A DNA stretch of 64,000 nucleotides from Acetobacterium bakii (GCF_001263355.1 NZ_LGYO01000027.1:85134-149133), one strand, 5' to 3'; positions 43,123 to 52,415 are shown, counted from the first letter of the stretch. Numbers and translations: made by a program. Notes: generated from the sequence alone by a model not told the origin.

Positions 43123-43234
43123 AAAGTAAGTCCTGGGGATAATGGTAACATCAGTTGTCTGCATCATGGCGAACAGGCGACAGCCTGTACGATCATGCAG
43201 CAGACAACGATTTACCATTGTCCCCAGGACGATT
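43123..43234 (-). repeat. R1 copy g: long 3' hairpin element (best conserved)
   Basis: Full copy on the minus strand, 16 nt after the stop of the DUF3089 gene. The lower stem CCTGGGGACAATGGTAA/TTACCATTATCCCCAGG and the upper stem GTTGTCTGC/GCAGACAAC and ACAGGC/GCCTGT are nearly complete. Ends GGACTTACTTTATT. Used here as the reference copy. Confidence 0.85.
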
Positions 43235-43249
43235 ACTGAAGCAAACCTG

Positions 43250-44311
43250 TTATTTATGTTCCTTCAGGTAATTCTGAGCTCGCAGCGCAGCGTTGGCCTG
43301 AATATCATAGTAGTAGAAGGGAAAATCAAAGCTATGAAAAACTCCTTTACCGAACATGGCACTTCCCGGAGCAAGCGTCGCCACATCAGCGGTGCTGCAA
43401 ATGATCACGCCCTTGGCGGTATTAACTTGGGCATCGGCATAGTTGGCCAGAACCTTAAAGGTACCATCGGGATTCGTAACCACGGTGCCATCGGGATTCA
43501 ATTGAATGGAACCCAGACTTGCGGAAGCAGGTGCCAGGGTTTCATCGGTGGTCCAGCTAATCGGGTTGATGGCCTTGGCGCCGGGGGTAACCACGCCATC
43601 GGTGCCTTCAATGGTTGGCGCCTGGGTGTTGTAAGAAATAATAACCCCGGTGTCACCGGCGCCGGTAGCGAATTTAAGGTGCGGATTCTGTGCCAGATAA
43701 TCATCGGTGACGGAATAGCCAATGACATAGGCGGCGATCATGCGGTCATTAACCTCAGGATGTTCCTTCATATATTCCGACAGGATATAGATCATCACAT
43801 TGGAACCCTGGGAATGACTGGCTAAAATAAAGGGCCGGCCATTGTTGTAATTTTTGATGTAGTAGTCAAAGGCGGCCATGGCATCGGTGAGAGGAATGCC
43901 CTTGACAATATCCTGTTGTTCGCCAACGGACATCTGCAGGGTTGATCCGGCGTCATCCTGGCGATAGTAGGGGGCATATATATTGGCAGTGTCCGAAAAG
44001 GCAGTGGCCTGTCGGTTAAAAGCTAGTTTTGACTGGGTTAGCATCACCGGATTGTCAATGTCGCAGACAATCGGGTCGGTTGCATTCACTTTTGCCCAGG
44101 CTGATGGATAGAGGTAAAAAACATCCACGTCTTTGTCAAGTTCCGTAGGCACGGTTAACCAGTGTTCACCCTGGCTGTAATCCGTTGGTTGGATAGCCGT
44201 GGAAGTTTCCGTCTGAGCCGCATCTTCTTTTTTCTCAGTGCTGCAACTGGTCACAGCTAAAATACAAAATACAACAGCAAGTGATAATAACAGAGCCTTT
44301 GTGATTTTCAT
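43250..44311 (-). CDS. DUF3089 lipoprotein, alpha/beta-hydrolase type
   Basis: 353 residues. A lipoprotein signal with Cys23 (FCILAVTSC) followed by an acidic linker, then a DUF3089 hydrolase region. The likely nucleophile elbow is ASHSQGSNV (Ser within SHSQG), and DVFYLYPSAWA and GTPL-like segments fit the family. Anchored on the outer face of the membrane; an esterase or lipase role is an inference. AAAGGAG ribosome site. Confidence 0.8.
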   Translation of the reverse strand: MKITKALLLSLAVVFCILAVTSCSTEKKEDAAQTETSTAIQPTDYSQGEHWLTVPTELDKDVDVFYLYPSAWAKVNATDPIVCDIDNPVMLTQSKLAFNRQATAFSDTANIYAPYYRQDDAGSTLQMSVGEQQDIVKGIPLTDAMAAFDYYIKNYNNGRPFILASHSQGSNVMIYILSEYMKEHPEVNDRMIAAYVIGYSVTDDYLAQNPHLKFATGAGDTGVIISYNTQAPTIEGTDGVVTPGAKAINPISWTTDETLAPASASLGSIQLNPDGTVVTNPDGTFKVLANYADAQVNTAKGVIICSTADVATLAPGSAMFGKGVFHSFDFPFYYYDIQANAALRAQNYLKEHK

Positions 44312-44430
44312 TTTTTTCTCCTTTAAATTTTAATGTACTTATTAACAATCGTCATAACTTAGAAAAAGATTAGCTATTTTGGAGGATATCATTGAAAATT
44401 TGTCATACTCGGTAATGAAGGCTCAGGTTG

Positions 44431-44568
44431 TATGAACAACTGTCGGGATCATGTACAGTGAAGATTGCCGCCATTAATCTCTTGCCGCGGCTGAGAAATC
44501 AGGACGAAACCGAAGTCGTGATTGTGGTCCTTCCGGAGTCAACCCCTGTTTATGGAGAACAGCAATAA
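44431..44568 (+). pseudogene. Remnant of an arsA arsenite-pump ATPase gene
   Basis: In one frame (codon positions set by 44461) the translation reads LSGSCTVKIAAINLLPRLRN and continues DETEVVIVVLPESTPVYG before a stop at 44566. This matches the ArsA-family segment with a cysteine-bearing LSGxCTxEIAAF stretch and a later (V/L)LPExTPV strand. Both ends of the ArsA gene, including the P-loop, are missing. It lies 160 bp before arsR on the same strand. Confidence 0.55.
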
Positions 44569-44643
44569 CATTATCTGATTATTATTCACTGTCAACAGAT
44601 AGTGAGGATAATATAAGTAACCATTGATTTTATATAGATTAAC

Positions 44644-44672
44644 TTGACAATAATCGAAACGAAGCATATTAT
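44644..44672 (+). promoter_or_regulatory. arsR promoter with possible operator
   Basis: TTGACA, 17-nt spacer, TATTAT. CATAT-N7-ATATG (44665-44683) straddles the -10 and could be the ArsR binding site. Confidence 0.6.
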
Positions 44673-44728
44673 ATACATATGCACATAAAGGAATGTGTAA
44701 GTGGATTAAATTAAGAAAGGAATAGAGA

Positions 44729-45088
44729 ATGGAACAGCTAATCACAATATATAAAATTTTATCCGATGAAACACGACTTCGCATCATCGTTCTGCTTGCA
44801 CAAAAGGAGTTATGTGTTTGTGAATTGAGTGATATTTTAGCAGTTTCTCAGCCGAAGATATCTAAAAATCTAGGGAAATTGAGGGATTTGAATTTAGTCA
44901 AATCGGAGAGAAAAGAACGGTTTGTTTTTTACAAACTAAAAATAGATAATCCGATCTTAAACCGGACTATTAAAAGTATCCTGGACAATCTCAGTGATTA
45001 TCCTCAGCTTGTATTAGATAAAAGCAGACATATCGATAATGAAAACCTTTTGAATCAATGTTGCAATCATCGAACATCTAAATTATGA
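44729..45088 (+). CDS. arsR: ArsR-family metalloregulator
   Basis: 119-residue winged-helix repressor. DETRLRIIVLLAQKELCVCELSDILAVSQPKISKNL holds the ELCVCEL As(III)/Sb(III)-binding pair in the DNA-binding helix region, as in classical ArsR. A further CC pair is near the C-terminus (NQCCNHRTSKL), which could add to metal binding. Represses its own promoter until arsenite binds. The MFS gene follows after 28 nt. Confidence 0.88.
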   Translation: MEQLITIYKILSDETRLRIIVLLAQKELCVCELSDILAVSQPKISKNLGKLRDLNLVKSERKERFVFYKLKIDNPILNRTIKSILDNLSDYPQLVLDKSRHIDNENLLNQCCNHRTSKL

Positions 45089-45116
45089 AATTCAGAAAAT
45101 ATTAGGAGATTAAAAA

Positions 45117-46298
45117 ATGAAAAACAAGAATAAAATGATTATGATTCTTGGTTTAATGGCATTTTTAGCCAACGGCGATAATTATGCAGCAGCACCCCTG
45201 ATTATCAACATCGCCAGTGACTTGAATTTAACAGTCAGTGTGGCAGCGATGTCGGTTACCGCCTACATGCTTGCCTTTGGTGTGTTTACCTTAATATTCG
45301 GACCGCTTTCGGATCGATATGGCAAGGTTAAGATTATCAATATTGCCGCCATCGGAACCGCGGTCTTCAGTATGCTGGGCGCTTTTGCCTTTAATCTGCC
45401 ATCACTGATCTTCTTTCGGGCCATGAACGGCGCCTTTGGAGCGGGGATTTTCCCGGTAACCCTGGCCCTGGTAGGCCAGAGTTTTGATGATCAAAATCGT
45501 CAAAAGGCAATTGCCAAGGTTATGGGGCTGATGTTCCTCGGTGGGGCCACCGCTACTATTATTGGCGGAACCTTGGCTTACTTTGGATCCTGGCGCCTGG
45601 TTTATCTGGTATATGGCATCGCGGAATTAATTATGGCAGTTATTATGTTAAAAACACTCGAACGGGATCAGCCGGTTGTCGATCAGCTCAACTTTATTAA
45701 GGCTTACAAGGAGCCCTTGACCAATTACCGGTTTATGCGGCTGGTTCTAGTTATTTTCTTTGTGGGATTTAGCGTCTTTGGCAGCTTTACCTACTCCGGG
45801 AAGCTGATTCAGGAGGCTACCGGTTCCAATCTCGTGATGGTAGGTTTGATTTTGTCTCTGTTCGGAATAGGCACAGTTATTGGCGGGCGAATCGCCCCTC
45901 GGCTTAGAAAAAAATTAAAAAACGGGTTTCTCGTTTCGGCAGGTGTGATCGGCAGTATATCACTTTTGAGTCTGTCGGCATTTACCAATGTGTGGGTCTT
46001 ATCCCTGGCCTTATTTGGTTTCGGGATCGCCTTTATCTTCCTGCAATCGACATTGATAACAGCGGTCCAGGAAAAACTGCCTAAAATGCGAGGAACCGCC
46101 ATGTCCTTGGCATCATTTAATATGTTTGTCGGTGGCGCTGTAGGAACCAGTGTGTATGCTGTGGTAATGCAGAACACCGGACTGGCATCAATTTATTTTT
46201 ATTCAGCTTTCATCCTGTTTTTTATCAGTATGGTTGCGGCAGTTTTCATTTCAAGATTTGAAATGCGAAAAAAGCAAGGTTGTGAAAATGAAATTTAA
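45117..46298 (+). CDS. MFS transporter downstream of arsR
   Basis: 393 residues, 12 predicted helices. GPLSDRYGKVKIINIAAIGTAVF is the MFS loop 2-3 motif, and FRAMNGAFGAGIFPVTLALVGQ the helix 4-5 region of the 12-helix drug:H+ antiporter type. Its place in an arsR operon suggests it exports an arsenical or is under arsenite control, but it is not ACR3 or ArsB, so substrate remains open. GGAG ribosome site. Confidence 0.82.
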   Translation: MKNKNKMIMILGLMAFLANGDNYAAAPLIINIASDLNLTVSVAAMSVTAYMLAFGVFTLIFGPLSDRYGKVKIINIAAIGTAVFSMLGAFAFNLPSLIFFRAMNGAFGAGIFPVTLALVGQSFDDQNRQKAIAKVMGLMFLGGATATIIGGTLAYFGSWRLVYLVYGIAELIMAVIMLKTLERDQPVVDQLNFIKAYKEPLTNYRFMRLVLVIFFVGFSVFGSFTYSGKLIQEATGSNLVMVGLILSLFGIGTVIGGRIAPRLRKKLKNGFLVSAGVIGSISLLSLSAFTNVWVLSLALFGFGIAFIFLQSTLITAVQEKLPKMRGTAMSLASFNMFVGGAVGTSVYAVVMQNTGLASIYFYSAFILFFISMVAAVFISRFEMRKKQGCENEI

Positions 46299-46385
46299 GG
46301 CGAAATATCAGGGCCTCGGCAGGTAAGACTTCAAATAGAAGTCAATAAATGCGATGGGGAAGATAAGCAAGAAAAAAGAATCTTT

Positions 46386-46424
46386 AAGAGGCCTGTTGCA
46401 TTTTGCAACGGCCTCTTTTGTTTT
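46386..46424 (+). terminator. Intrinsic terminator of the arsR-MFS operon
   Basis: AAGAGGCC pairs with GGCCTCTT and an inner GTTGCA with TGCAAC, then TTTTGTTTT. Confidence 0.82.
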
Positions 46425-46526
46425 AGTTTAAATAGATTAATGGTTGCCGCAATTATACCCTGTTAAAATGAAAAATACTGGGGCGGGGTCCCGATTATTG
46501 ATGCTGCTCAATCAGGGAGCTTGATC

Positions 46527-49500
46527 CTATTGGGGTTTATTTTTAACAGCTAAAGCCACTGGGTTTTCTTTTGCCAACAGATTATCAGTTAGGGCAATCA
46601 GCGCCGGAATGACCACCGGCAGCAGCACAAATGCCAGCAGAAATAAACCGATGACCACGCAAATGGCCAGCTCCATCAGGATAACGATATTGGATGGATA
46701 CAGGGTCGCAAAGGTTCCGGCCAGAATTACCGCGGCCGAGATCACTACGCCGCCGATGTTTCGGGCCGCTAGGACAATCGCTTCCTTGGGTGGCAGCTCC
46801 GGATATTCCCGGTAGCGATCCATGAGGAAGATGCTGTAATCAACGCCCAGAGCCGCAATCATCACAAAGGAAAAGAATGGTACATTCCAGGATAAGCCCG
46901 CCGCAGCACTGCTGAATAGGAATTTCGAAATGAACGCCGTTGCTGCCAAGGCGGTATAGTAGGCAATCAGCAGAGATCCGACAATGAATATCGGAATCCG
47001 GACGGATTTTGTGACCCCGATCAGTAGGATGAAAATGGCCATCAAGACGATGATCTGGGTAAAAACAATGTCATGGGTGGCAACATTTTTCATATCATAT
47101 GAACTGGACGTGGCGCCGGCAACTCCGAATGTGGCATCGGATAGGGCAGTGCCCGCCAAGTGGTTTTGAACGGTGGTGTTAAGTGTACCGATCAGCGCAA
47201 TGGAATCCTCGGCATAGGGCTCCGAAGCCAGGGTTACTGTCAGCTTAGTGATTTTTCGGTCCGTTGACATATAGGGATCCAGCATTTTATTAATATCTTC
47301 GCCGTTTAGCACTTCATCGGGAATATAAAAGCTTTTGGTGCTGGTCAGCTCGGTGAGAAAATTACCGCTTTTATTAATTCCGTCTGAAATCGAGGTTAAA
47401 CCGCTGCTGCTTTGGCCGATACCGTCTTTTAACTGGGACATGCCGCTGCTCAGCGTGGTGAGTCCTCCATACAGGCTTTCCTGGCCGGTTTTGATTTCCG
47501 CCGCACCACTGCTCAGTTTGGCCATGCTGGCAATTACCAGCTCCTGGCCGGCACTGCCCTGGTTTAAGCCATCCGAAAGGGCGGTTGCCCCGGTTTCCAG
47601 ATCATTGATGCCCATAACCAGCGGGGATTGGGTGCCGGTAGCGTCGATGAGGGTCTGGAGTCCGCCATTCACCTGGGCAAGACCATTTGTCAGGGCATCA
47701 TAGTTCCCATTAGCCGAATTCATGGCTGAATTAAGACTTTCCAATGAACTGGAGAGAGTCGCGGTTAACTCGGTCAGAGCTGCCACATCCGGATCATTGG
47801 GGAGCTTGGCATCAAGATTATTAATGTTGACCTGCATCATGGCAGTGAGTTGATTCAACTGTTCCGTCGATGTGGCCAGGGAAGCGTAGCCTTCGCCAAG
47901 CGTCACGTATCCATCGTTGATTTCCCCAAGCTTTGACGAAATGGCGGTCAGGCCTCCATTGATACCGGATACACCATCTCTGAGCTGAACGATTCCCCCG
48001 GCCAGACGGTCCGCGCCGTTGGCCCCGGCCTCAATGCCCTGGTCAATGGCATCAAGGCCAAGGGTCACGGCATCGATGCCGTTTTTAAGCGATCCAGTGC
48101 CCTGGGACAATTCCAGTACCGGTGAAAAATCCGGGGAGACCAGGCTGCTGGATATGATCCCCAGTCCGTCGTTTACTTTATTAACCCCATCGCTGGTGGC
48201 GGAAAGCCCGTTAACAACGGTTTTGGTCTGGGTATTGGTATACAAATCTGCAATCATGGCGCCCTTTGGCTGGGTGGGTCCCGCAACCGCTTTGACGCCC
48301 TCAACGCCTTTGAGTTTTTCAGTTAAATCATCGATAACGCCCAGATCTTCGTTATTATTCATAGCATCGTTATTTTCGATGACGATGGTGGTCTGCATGA
48401 CCTGTCCTGCTCCGAATTTATCCGCAACCAGGTTAAAGCCTTGCACAGAGGGATCATTGGGACTTAAATCTTTAATATTGTCAAAGGATAACGGGGTGGG
48501 ACTGAATAGAATCACCGGGGCCAACACCAGCGCAACCAGCAGCAACGAGCGGATCGGGTACCTGACTGAAATCGAGGCCGCTTTTCCCCAGAACCGGCTG
48601 TCCTTATGCCCGGTTGTATTTTTTGAAGGCCAGAATAGTTTTTTGCCCAGAATTTTCATGAGTAGCGGGGTCAGGGTGAGCATTTCGATTAACAGCACGC
48701 CAATTCCGATGGCAACCGCATTGGCGGACCGATACACCGGAAATTGCACAAAGGTCAAGCTGGCAAAACCCATAAAAACCGTCAAACCGCTGTAAAAAAT
48801 GGTTTTCCCGGCGGTTTGAAAGCTTTTTAGAATGGCGGCATCAATGGAAAGCCCATGGGCAAGCTCTTCCTTGAATCGGTTAAACAACAGAATATGATAA
48901 TCTGTTCCGATGCCGAATAACACCAGAATAATGAACATCTGGGTAAAACTGGTTACCGAAAAATTAAACCGGGTAACCAGAATGCCGATGATCCCCATAG
49001 AGCATAGATAGGCAACTCCCACGGATAAGAGACTGACAATGGGGGTAACAACCGACCGGAACATGAGGATTAAAACAACGAGGATAAAGCAGATGGTGAT
49101 GGCCCCGCTTTTTTCAACCCCCTTGGCCACGTCGGTGACATAGTCATTGCCAATGGCCGTGGATCCGGTGAGATAGTGGGTCACCGCCACATCCTCAAGG
49201 GCTAAGTCAAAATCTTTAATAACGGTTTGGCTGTCCCGTGACTCCTTTTCAAAGGACACCGGGATGATAAGGGTGGTATTGTCTGCTGAAATCAATTGAT
49301 CCTTTGCTTCGGGGGTAGCAAAAGGATCGATGATATTAGTGATCTGGAGCTGCGCTCTGTTTTCATTGAGGTGATTGATGCCGTCCTCAACATCCTTCAT
49401 GGCATCATCCGAAAGCTGATTTTCGTCATTAAAAACCAGCAACAGGGAATCCCCTTTGGAGGTTCCCATTTTATTGAGCATTTCCGAAGCGATAACCGAA

Positions 49501-49637
49501 GGTTCGCTGTCGGAGATGGTGGCTTCGCCCCTTTGATTGATAATCTGTTTCAGGTCTGGCTGGTTAATGGCAAATAGAACGGTGATGACAATCCATATGG
49601 CCAATACAATATAACGGTATTTGAGTATTTTCTGCAT
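46527..49637 (-). CDS. MMPL/RND-superfamily exporter
   Basis: 1036 residues. Two MMPL halves, each with one helix, an outer domain and five to six helices (helix block at about 180-350 and 860-1025). The FGIGTDYHILLFNRFKEEL and ALGVDYSIFLMDRYREYP segments carry the TM4-type aspartates of proton relay. The outer loop between about 420 and 790 has many seven-residue repeats of the LSSGMSQLKDGI type, predicted coiled coil, as in YhgE/YdgH-like MMPL proteins. Exports lipids, peptides or drugs. AAGGGAG ribosome site. Divergent from a TetR gene that probably represses it. Confidence 0.88.
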   Translation of the reverse strand: MQKILKYRYIVLAIWIVITVLFAINQPDLKQIINQRGEATISDSEPSVIASEMLNKMGTSKGDSLLLVFNDENQLSDDAMKDVEDGINHLNENRAQLQITNIIDPFATPEAKDQLISADNTTLIIPVSFEKESRDSQTVIKDFDLALEDVAVTHYLTGSTAIGNDYVTDVAKGVEKSGAITICFILVVLILMFRSVVTPIVSLLSVGVAYLCSMGIIGILVTRFNFSVTSFTQMFIILVLFGIGTDYHILLFNRFKEELAHGLSIDAAILKSFQTAGKTIFYSGLTVFMGFASLTFVQFPVYRSANAVAIGIGVLLIEMLTLTPLLMKILGKKLFWPSKNTTGHKDSRFWGKAASISVRYPIRSLLLVALVLAPVILFSPTPLSFDNIKDLSPNDPSVQGFNLVADKFGAGQVMQTTIVIENNDAMNNNEDLGVIDDLTEKLKGVEGVKAVAGPTQPKGAMIADLYTNTQTKTVVNGLSATSDGVNKVNDGLGIISSSLVSPDFSPVLELSQGTGSLKNGIDAVTLGLDAIDQGIEAGANGADRLAGGIVQLRDGVSGINGGLTAISSKLGEINDGYVTLGEGYASLATSTEQLNQLTAMMQVNINNLDAKLPNDPDVAALTELTATLSSSLESLNSAMNSANGNYDALTNGLAQVNGGLQTLIDATGTQSPLVMGINDLETGATALSDGLNQGSAGQELVIASMAKLSSGAAEIKTGQESLYGGLTTLSSGMSQLKDGIGQSSSGLTSISDGINKSGNFLTELTSTKSFYIPDEVLNGEDINKMLDPYMSTDRKITKLTVTLASEPYAEDSIALIGTLNTTVQNHLAGTALSDATFGVAGATSSSYDMKNVATHDIVFTQIIVLMAIFILLIGVTKSVRIPIFIVGSLLIAYYTALAATAFISKFLFSSAAAGLSWNVPFFSFVMIAALGVDYSIFLMDRYREYPELPPKEAIVLAARNIGGVVISAAVILAGTFATLYPSNIVILMELAICVVIGLFLLAFVLLPVVIPALIALTDNLLAKENPVALAVKNKPQ

Positions 49638-49663
49638 GAAGTTCTCCCTTTTAAAGTGATTAG

Positions 49664-49715
49664 TAGGTAATTGCGAAACTGGCAGCGAAGCTCACGGCAG
49701 TTTTGTAATTACCTA
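49664..49715. repeat. R2 copy 2: palindromic element in the MMPL leader
   Basis: TAGGTAATTGCGAAACTG pairs with CAGTTTTGTAATTACCTA around a 16-nt centre; flanked by TA on both sides. It ends 26 nt before the MMPL start on that strand, nearly the same distance as copy 1 from its gene. Orientation relative to the gene is opposite to copy 1. Confidence 0.7.
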
Positions 49716-49830
49716 TAAGTAATTAAGTGTAAAATTAAACATAAATGCAAAATGGAACACATATTGAATTTTGCATCGATCTGTATTATAATCATCTTTA
49801 TGTTTCAATACAATCATCAGATTTGCAGTT

Positions 49831-49850
49831 TGTGTACAAAATCGTACAAT
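49831..49850. promoter_or_regulatory. Candidate TetR operator
   Basis: TGTAC-N6-GTACA inverted repeat in the space between the divergent MMPL and TetR genes. The site of repression is an inference from position. Confidence 0.4.
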
Positions 49851-49894
49851 CGATGATGGTTTGTCTGATATTGCAAATTTAAGGAGTGTTAGCC

Positions 49895-50506
49895 ATGGGA
49901 GAAAAAGCAGAATACAAAAGTGCCATCCGTTCACGCCGGCTCATCCGAGAGGCATTCCTGGAATTGATCCAGGAAAAGGATGTGGAAAAAATCACGGTGA
50001 CAGACATTATTACCCGGGCCGATATTAACCGTGGCACCTTTTATGCCCACTACCAGGATATTCGGGATCTTATGGAGCAGATTGGTAATGAGATCATTGC
50101 CAAGGTCATGGGATTTCTGGATGAATTCCACTATCGCCACTTTTTACAGGATCCGCTGCCGCTGTTATCGAAAATCGCGGATTGGCTTGAGGAGGATCTG
50201 GAATATTACCGCATCCTAATGAATGCCAGCAAATCCGAAGCCTTTCTAGTCAAACTCAAAGAAATCTTTATCCGGCAGATGGAAACAGACAGTGACATTC
50301 CCGAGCATATCAAAAAAACACCGGAATTTTCCATTCACCTGCATTTTATGTCCGGCGGCATTATTAATCTGTATCAGGTCTGGCTCCGGGGCGATCTGAA
50401 GTGCTCCCTCCAGGATATTTCACTGGAAATCAAACACATTCTATCCATTTATTCGGGATTATCCGCGGAGAAGTCCGAGAATCCCTGCGATTCTATACTC
50501 CAGTAA
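49895..50506 (+). CDS. TetR/AcrR-family regulator
   Basis: About 203 residues. N-terminal HTH (SRRLIREAFLELIQEKDVEKITVTDIITRADINRGTFYAHYQDIRDLMEQIG) of TetR type and a helical ligand-binding C-terminal half (close to the TetR_C_7/DUF type). Divergent from, and likely repressing, the MMPL gene. The ATG at 49895 has AAGGAG at 8 nt; GTG at 49886 overlaps the ribosome site. Confidence 0.85.
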   Translation: MGEKAEYKSAIRSRRLIREAFLELIQEKDVEKITVTDIITRADINRGTFYAHYQDIRDLMEQIGNEIIAKVMGFLDEFHYRHFLQDPLPLLSKIADWLEEDLEYYRILMNASKSEAFLVKLKEIFIRQMETDSDIPEHIKKTPEFSIHLHFMSGGIINLYQVWLRGDLKCSLQDISLEIKHILSIYSGLSAEKSENPCDSILQ

Positions 50507-50510
50507 AAAG

Positions 50511-50553
50511 ACACACCCCCTAATGGTTTTAAAAAACCGTTAGGGGGTGTGTT
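50511..50553 (+). terminator. Terminator-like hairpin after the TetR gene
   Basis: CACACCCCCTAATGGTTTT pairs with AACCGTTAGGGGGTGTG around AAAA; followed by GTTGTGGTTT, so the T tract is poor. Confidence 0.6.
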
Positions 50554-50702
50554 GTGGTTTAAGCGACTATGGATTTTGAATGGGAGAAAGTTGATTAAAA
50601 AGAAGGGTTCAGCACAACATAATTGTATTTTTTTTGTTTGTTATTTCATTTATTTGGTATGAATAGAGTAAACTTGCTTTTGTATGAATGGAGGACTGAA
50701 AT

Positions 50703-50801
50703 ATGATAATCAGTAAGAAAGTTTTAATCGCCGGCAGTGAACCAGGAGGCACCTGGATGAAAATCCAGGCGTTAAGTGAGAACAAAGGAGAGAATCTATG
50801 A
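50703..50801 (+). CDS. 32-codon ORF overlapping the cardiolipin synthase start
   Basis: ATG with GGAGGA at 8-nt spacing, a better site than most full genes have. The product begins MIISKKVLIAGSEPGGTWM. Its TGA overlaps the next ATG as ATGA, a classic coupling arrangement. No homolog recognised. Could be a leader peptide controlling translation of cls, or a small protein. Confidence 0.5.
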   Translation: MIISKKVLIAGSEPGGTWMKIQALSENKGENL

Positions 50802-52312
50802 AAAATTTTCAAAGTCATACCAGATTTATTGTCAATGTGGTGTTAATTCTGATTCAACTCATCATTTTCGGGATATTGATTTATATATTCAGGGAACGTC
50901 TGCTGGCAGGATACTGGATCATTGAGGCCGTTGCCATTATCGTGGCACTTCATATTATCTATCGAAAACTATCCGCATCTTATAAAATATCCTGGATTAT
51001 TTTTGTGTTGATTTTTCCATTTGTGGGCATTCTGCTCTACCTGCTTTGGGGCGACCGGCGAATATCTAAAAAAAATCTGGTGCGTTTGGATGAGATTCAT
51101 CAAAACACCTTTGCTGAGCTTGGTCAGAATCCTGTCGTGTATAATTCAATCATGGATCTCGGTATTAAAAAAGAAGTCGATTTAGTCAAACGTCTGGCAG
51201 ATCTGCCGGTTTGGAAGAACACGAAAACCGAGTATCTGAAACTGGGCGAGATCATGCATCAGGCCAACCTTGACGCCATTAATGAAGCCGAAAAATTTAT
51301 TTTTCTGGAGTATTTTATTGTGACTCCTGGGAAAATGTATGATGAACTAATGAATGCTCTGTATCGGAAGGCGGAAGCCGGGGTTGACGTGCGCATGATG
51401 GTTGATGCCGGAGGGAGTATGACAACCATGCCCAAGAATTTCTTCAAAACCTGTGAAGAGCACAAGATCAGATGCGTGCCGTTTAATCCCTTGTCCGCAT
51501 CCCTTTATCGCTTTATCAGCTTTCGTGACCATCGAAAAATGACCATTGTGGACGGAAATGTGGCCATTGCCGGTGGTATCAATATTGGCGATGAATACAT
51601 TAATGAAATCGAAGTCCATGGGCATTGGAAGGATATGGCCCTTCGCATTGAAGGCGATGCCGTTTATAGTATGACAACCATTTTTCTCAATCTCTGGGAA
51701 TATGTAACCGGAGAGAAGACCGTTTTGGGAGATTACCGGGCCACCAAAGAAAGTCCGAAATCGGATGAATTTGTGATGCCGTTTTGTGACGGTCCGATCA
51801 ACGAACGAAGTCCAATTGAAAACACCTACATGAATATTTTTGCCAATGCTAAAAAATATATTTATATTACCACCCCATATCTCATTTTAGATACGGATCT
51901 CACCAACTGTATTTTATTGGCGGCACGAAGCGGTGTGGATGTCCGGATTATCACCCCGGGAATACCGGATCAAAAAATAGTGTATGCAACAACCCGGGCA
52001 TTTTATGGGGATTTACTGGCAGAGGGTGTGAGAATTTACGAATATACCCCGGGGTTCCTCCACGGAAAGGTGCTGGTCACCGATGATGCGGTATCCATTG
52101 TGGGATCCATTAACATGGATTATCGAAGTCTGGCCTGGAATTATGAGTATGGAACTTGGGTTCATAATTCTGATACAGTAATGGTGATTAAAGAAGATGT
52201 GCTAAATATCATTGGCGTAAGCCGAGAGATTTTATATTCGAATTGGAAAAAGAAATCATTCCTTAAAAAACTGGGACAATCTATTTTAAGAATAGCGGCA
52301 CCTTTGCTGTAA
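50798..52312 (+). CDS. cls: Cardiolipin synthase (PLD type)
   Basis: 504 residues. Two N-terminal membrane helices (about 10-60), then two phospholipase-D HKD sites, HRKMTIVDGNVAIAGG and HGKVLVTDDAVSIVGS. Condenses two phosphatidylglycerols to cardiolipin at the membrane. Full length. AAAGGAG ribosome site lies within the overlapping small ORF. A terminator follows. Confidence 0.94.
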   Translation: MKNFQSHTRFIVNVVLILIQLIIFGILIYIFRERLLAGYWIIEAVAIIVALHIIYRKLSASYKISWIIFVLIFPFVGILLYLLWGDRRISKKNLVRLDEIHQNTFAELGQNPVVYNSIMDLGIKKEVDLVKRLADLPVWKNTKTEYLKLGEIMHQANLDAINEAEKFIFLEYFIVTPGKMYDELMNALYRKAEAGVDVRMMVDAGGSMTTMPKNFFKTCEEHKIRCVPFNPLSASLYRFISFRDHRKMTIVDGNVAIAGGINIGDEYINEIEVHGHWKDMALRIEGDAVYSMTTIFLNLWEYVTGEKTVLGDYRATKESPKSDEFVMPFCDGPINERSPIENTYMNIFANAKKYIYITTPYLILDTDLTNCILLAARSGVDVRIITPGIPDQKIVYATTRAFYGDLLAEGVRIYEYTPGFLHGKVLVTDDAVSIVGSINMDYRSLAWNYEYGTWVHNSDTVMVIKEDVLNIIGVSREILYSNWKKKSFLKKLGQSILRIAAPLL

Positions 52313-52361
52313 GCTGAGAATGGTAAAATGCAGTATTATGGAATATCTGATTAAAATAAGA

Positions 52362-52415
52362 AAAGAATCGATTTGAACAGACATTTTTGTGTCTATTCTA
52401 TCGATTCTTTTTTTC
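52362..52415 (+). terminator. Intrinsic terminator after cls
   Basis: AAGAATCGAT pairs with ATCGATTCTT, with an inner AGACA/TGTCT stem, followed by seven T. Confidence 0.88.

Noticed and set aside
43142-43825. 227-codon plus-strand open frame opposite the DUF3089 gene
   Set aside because: Antisense shadow; the minus-strand frame has a lipobox, family motifs and a ribosome site, and the plus frame begins inside R1 copy g.
47335-48000. Open plus-strand frames across the MMPL outer loop
   Set aside because: Explained by codon periodicity of the seven-residue repeats on the minus strand.
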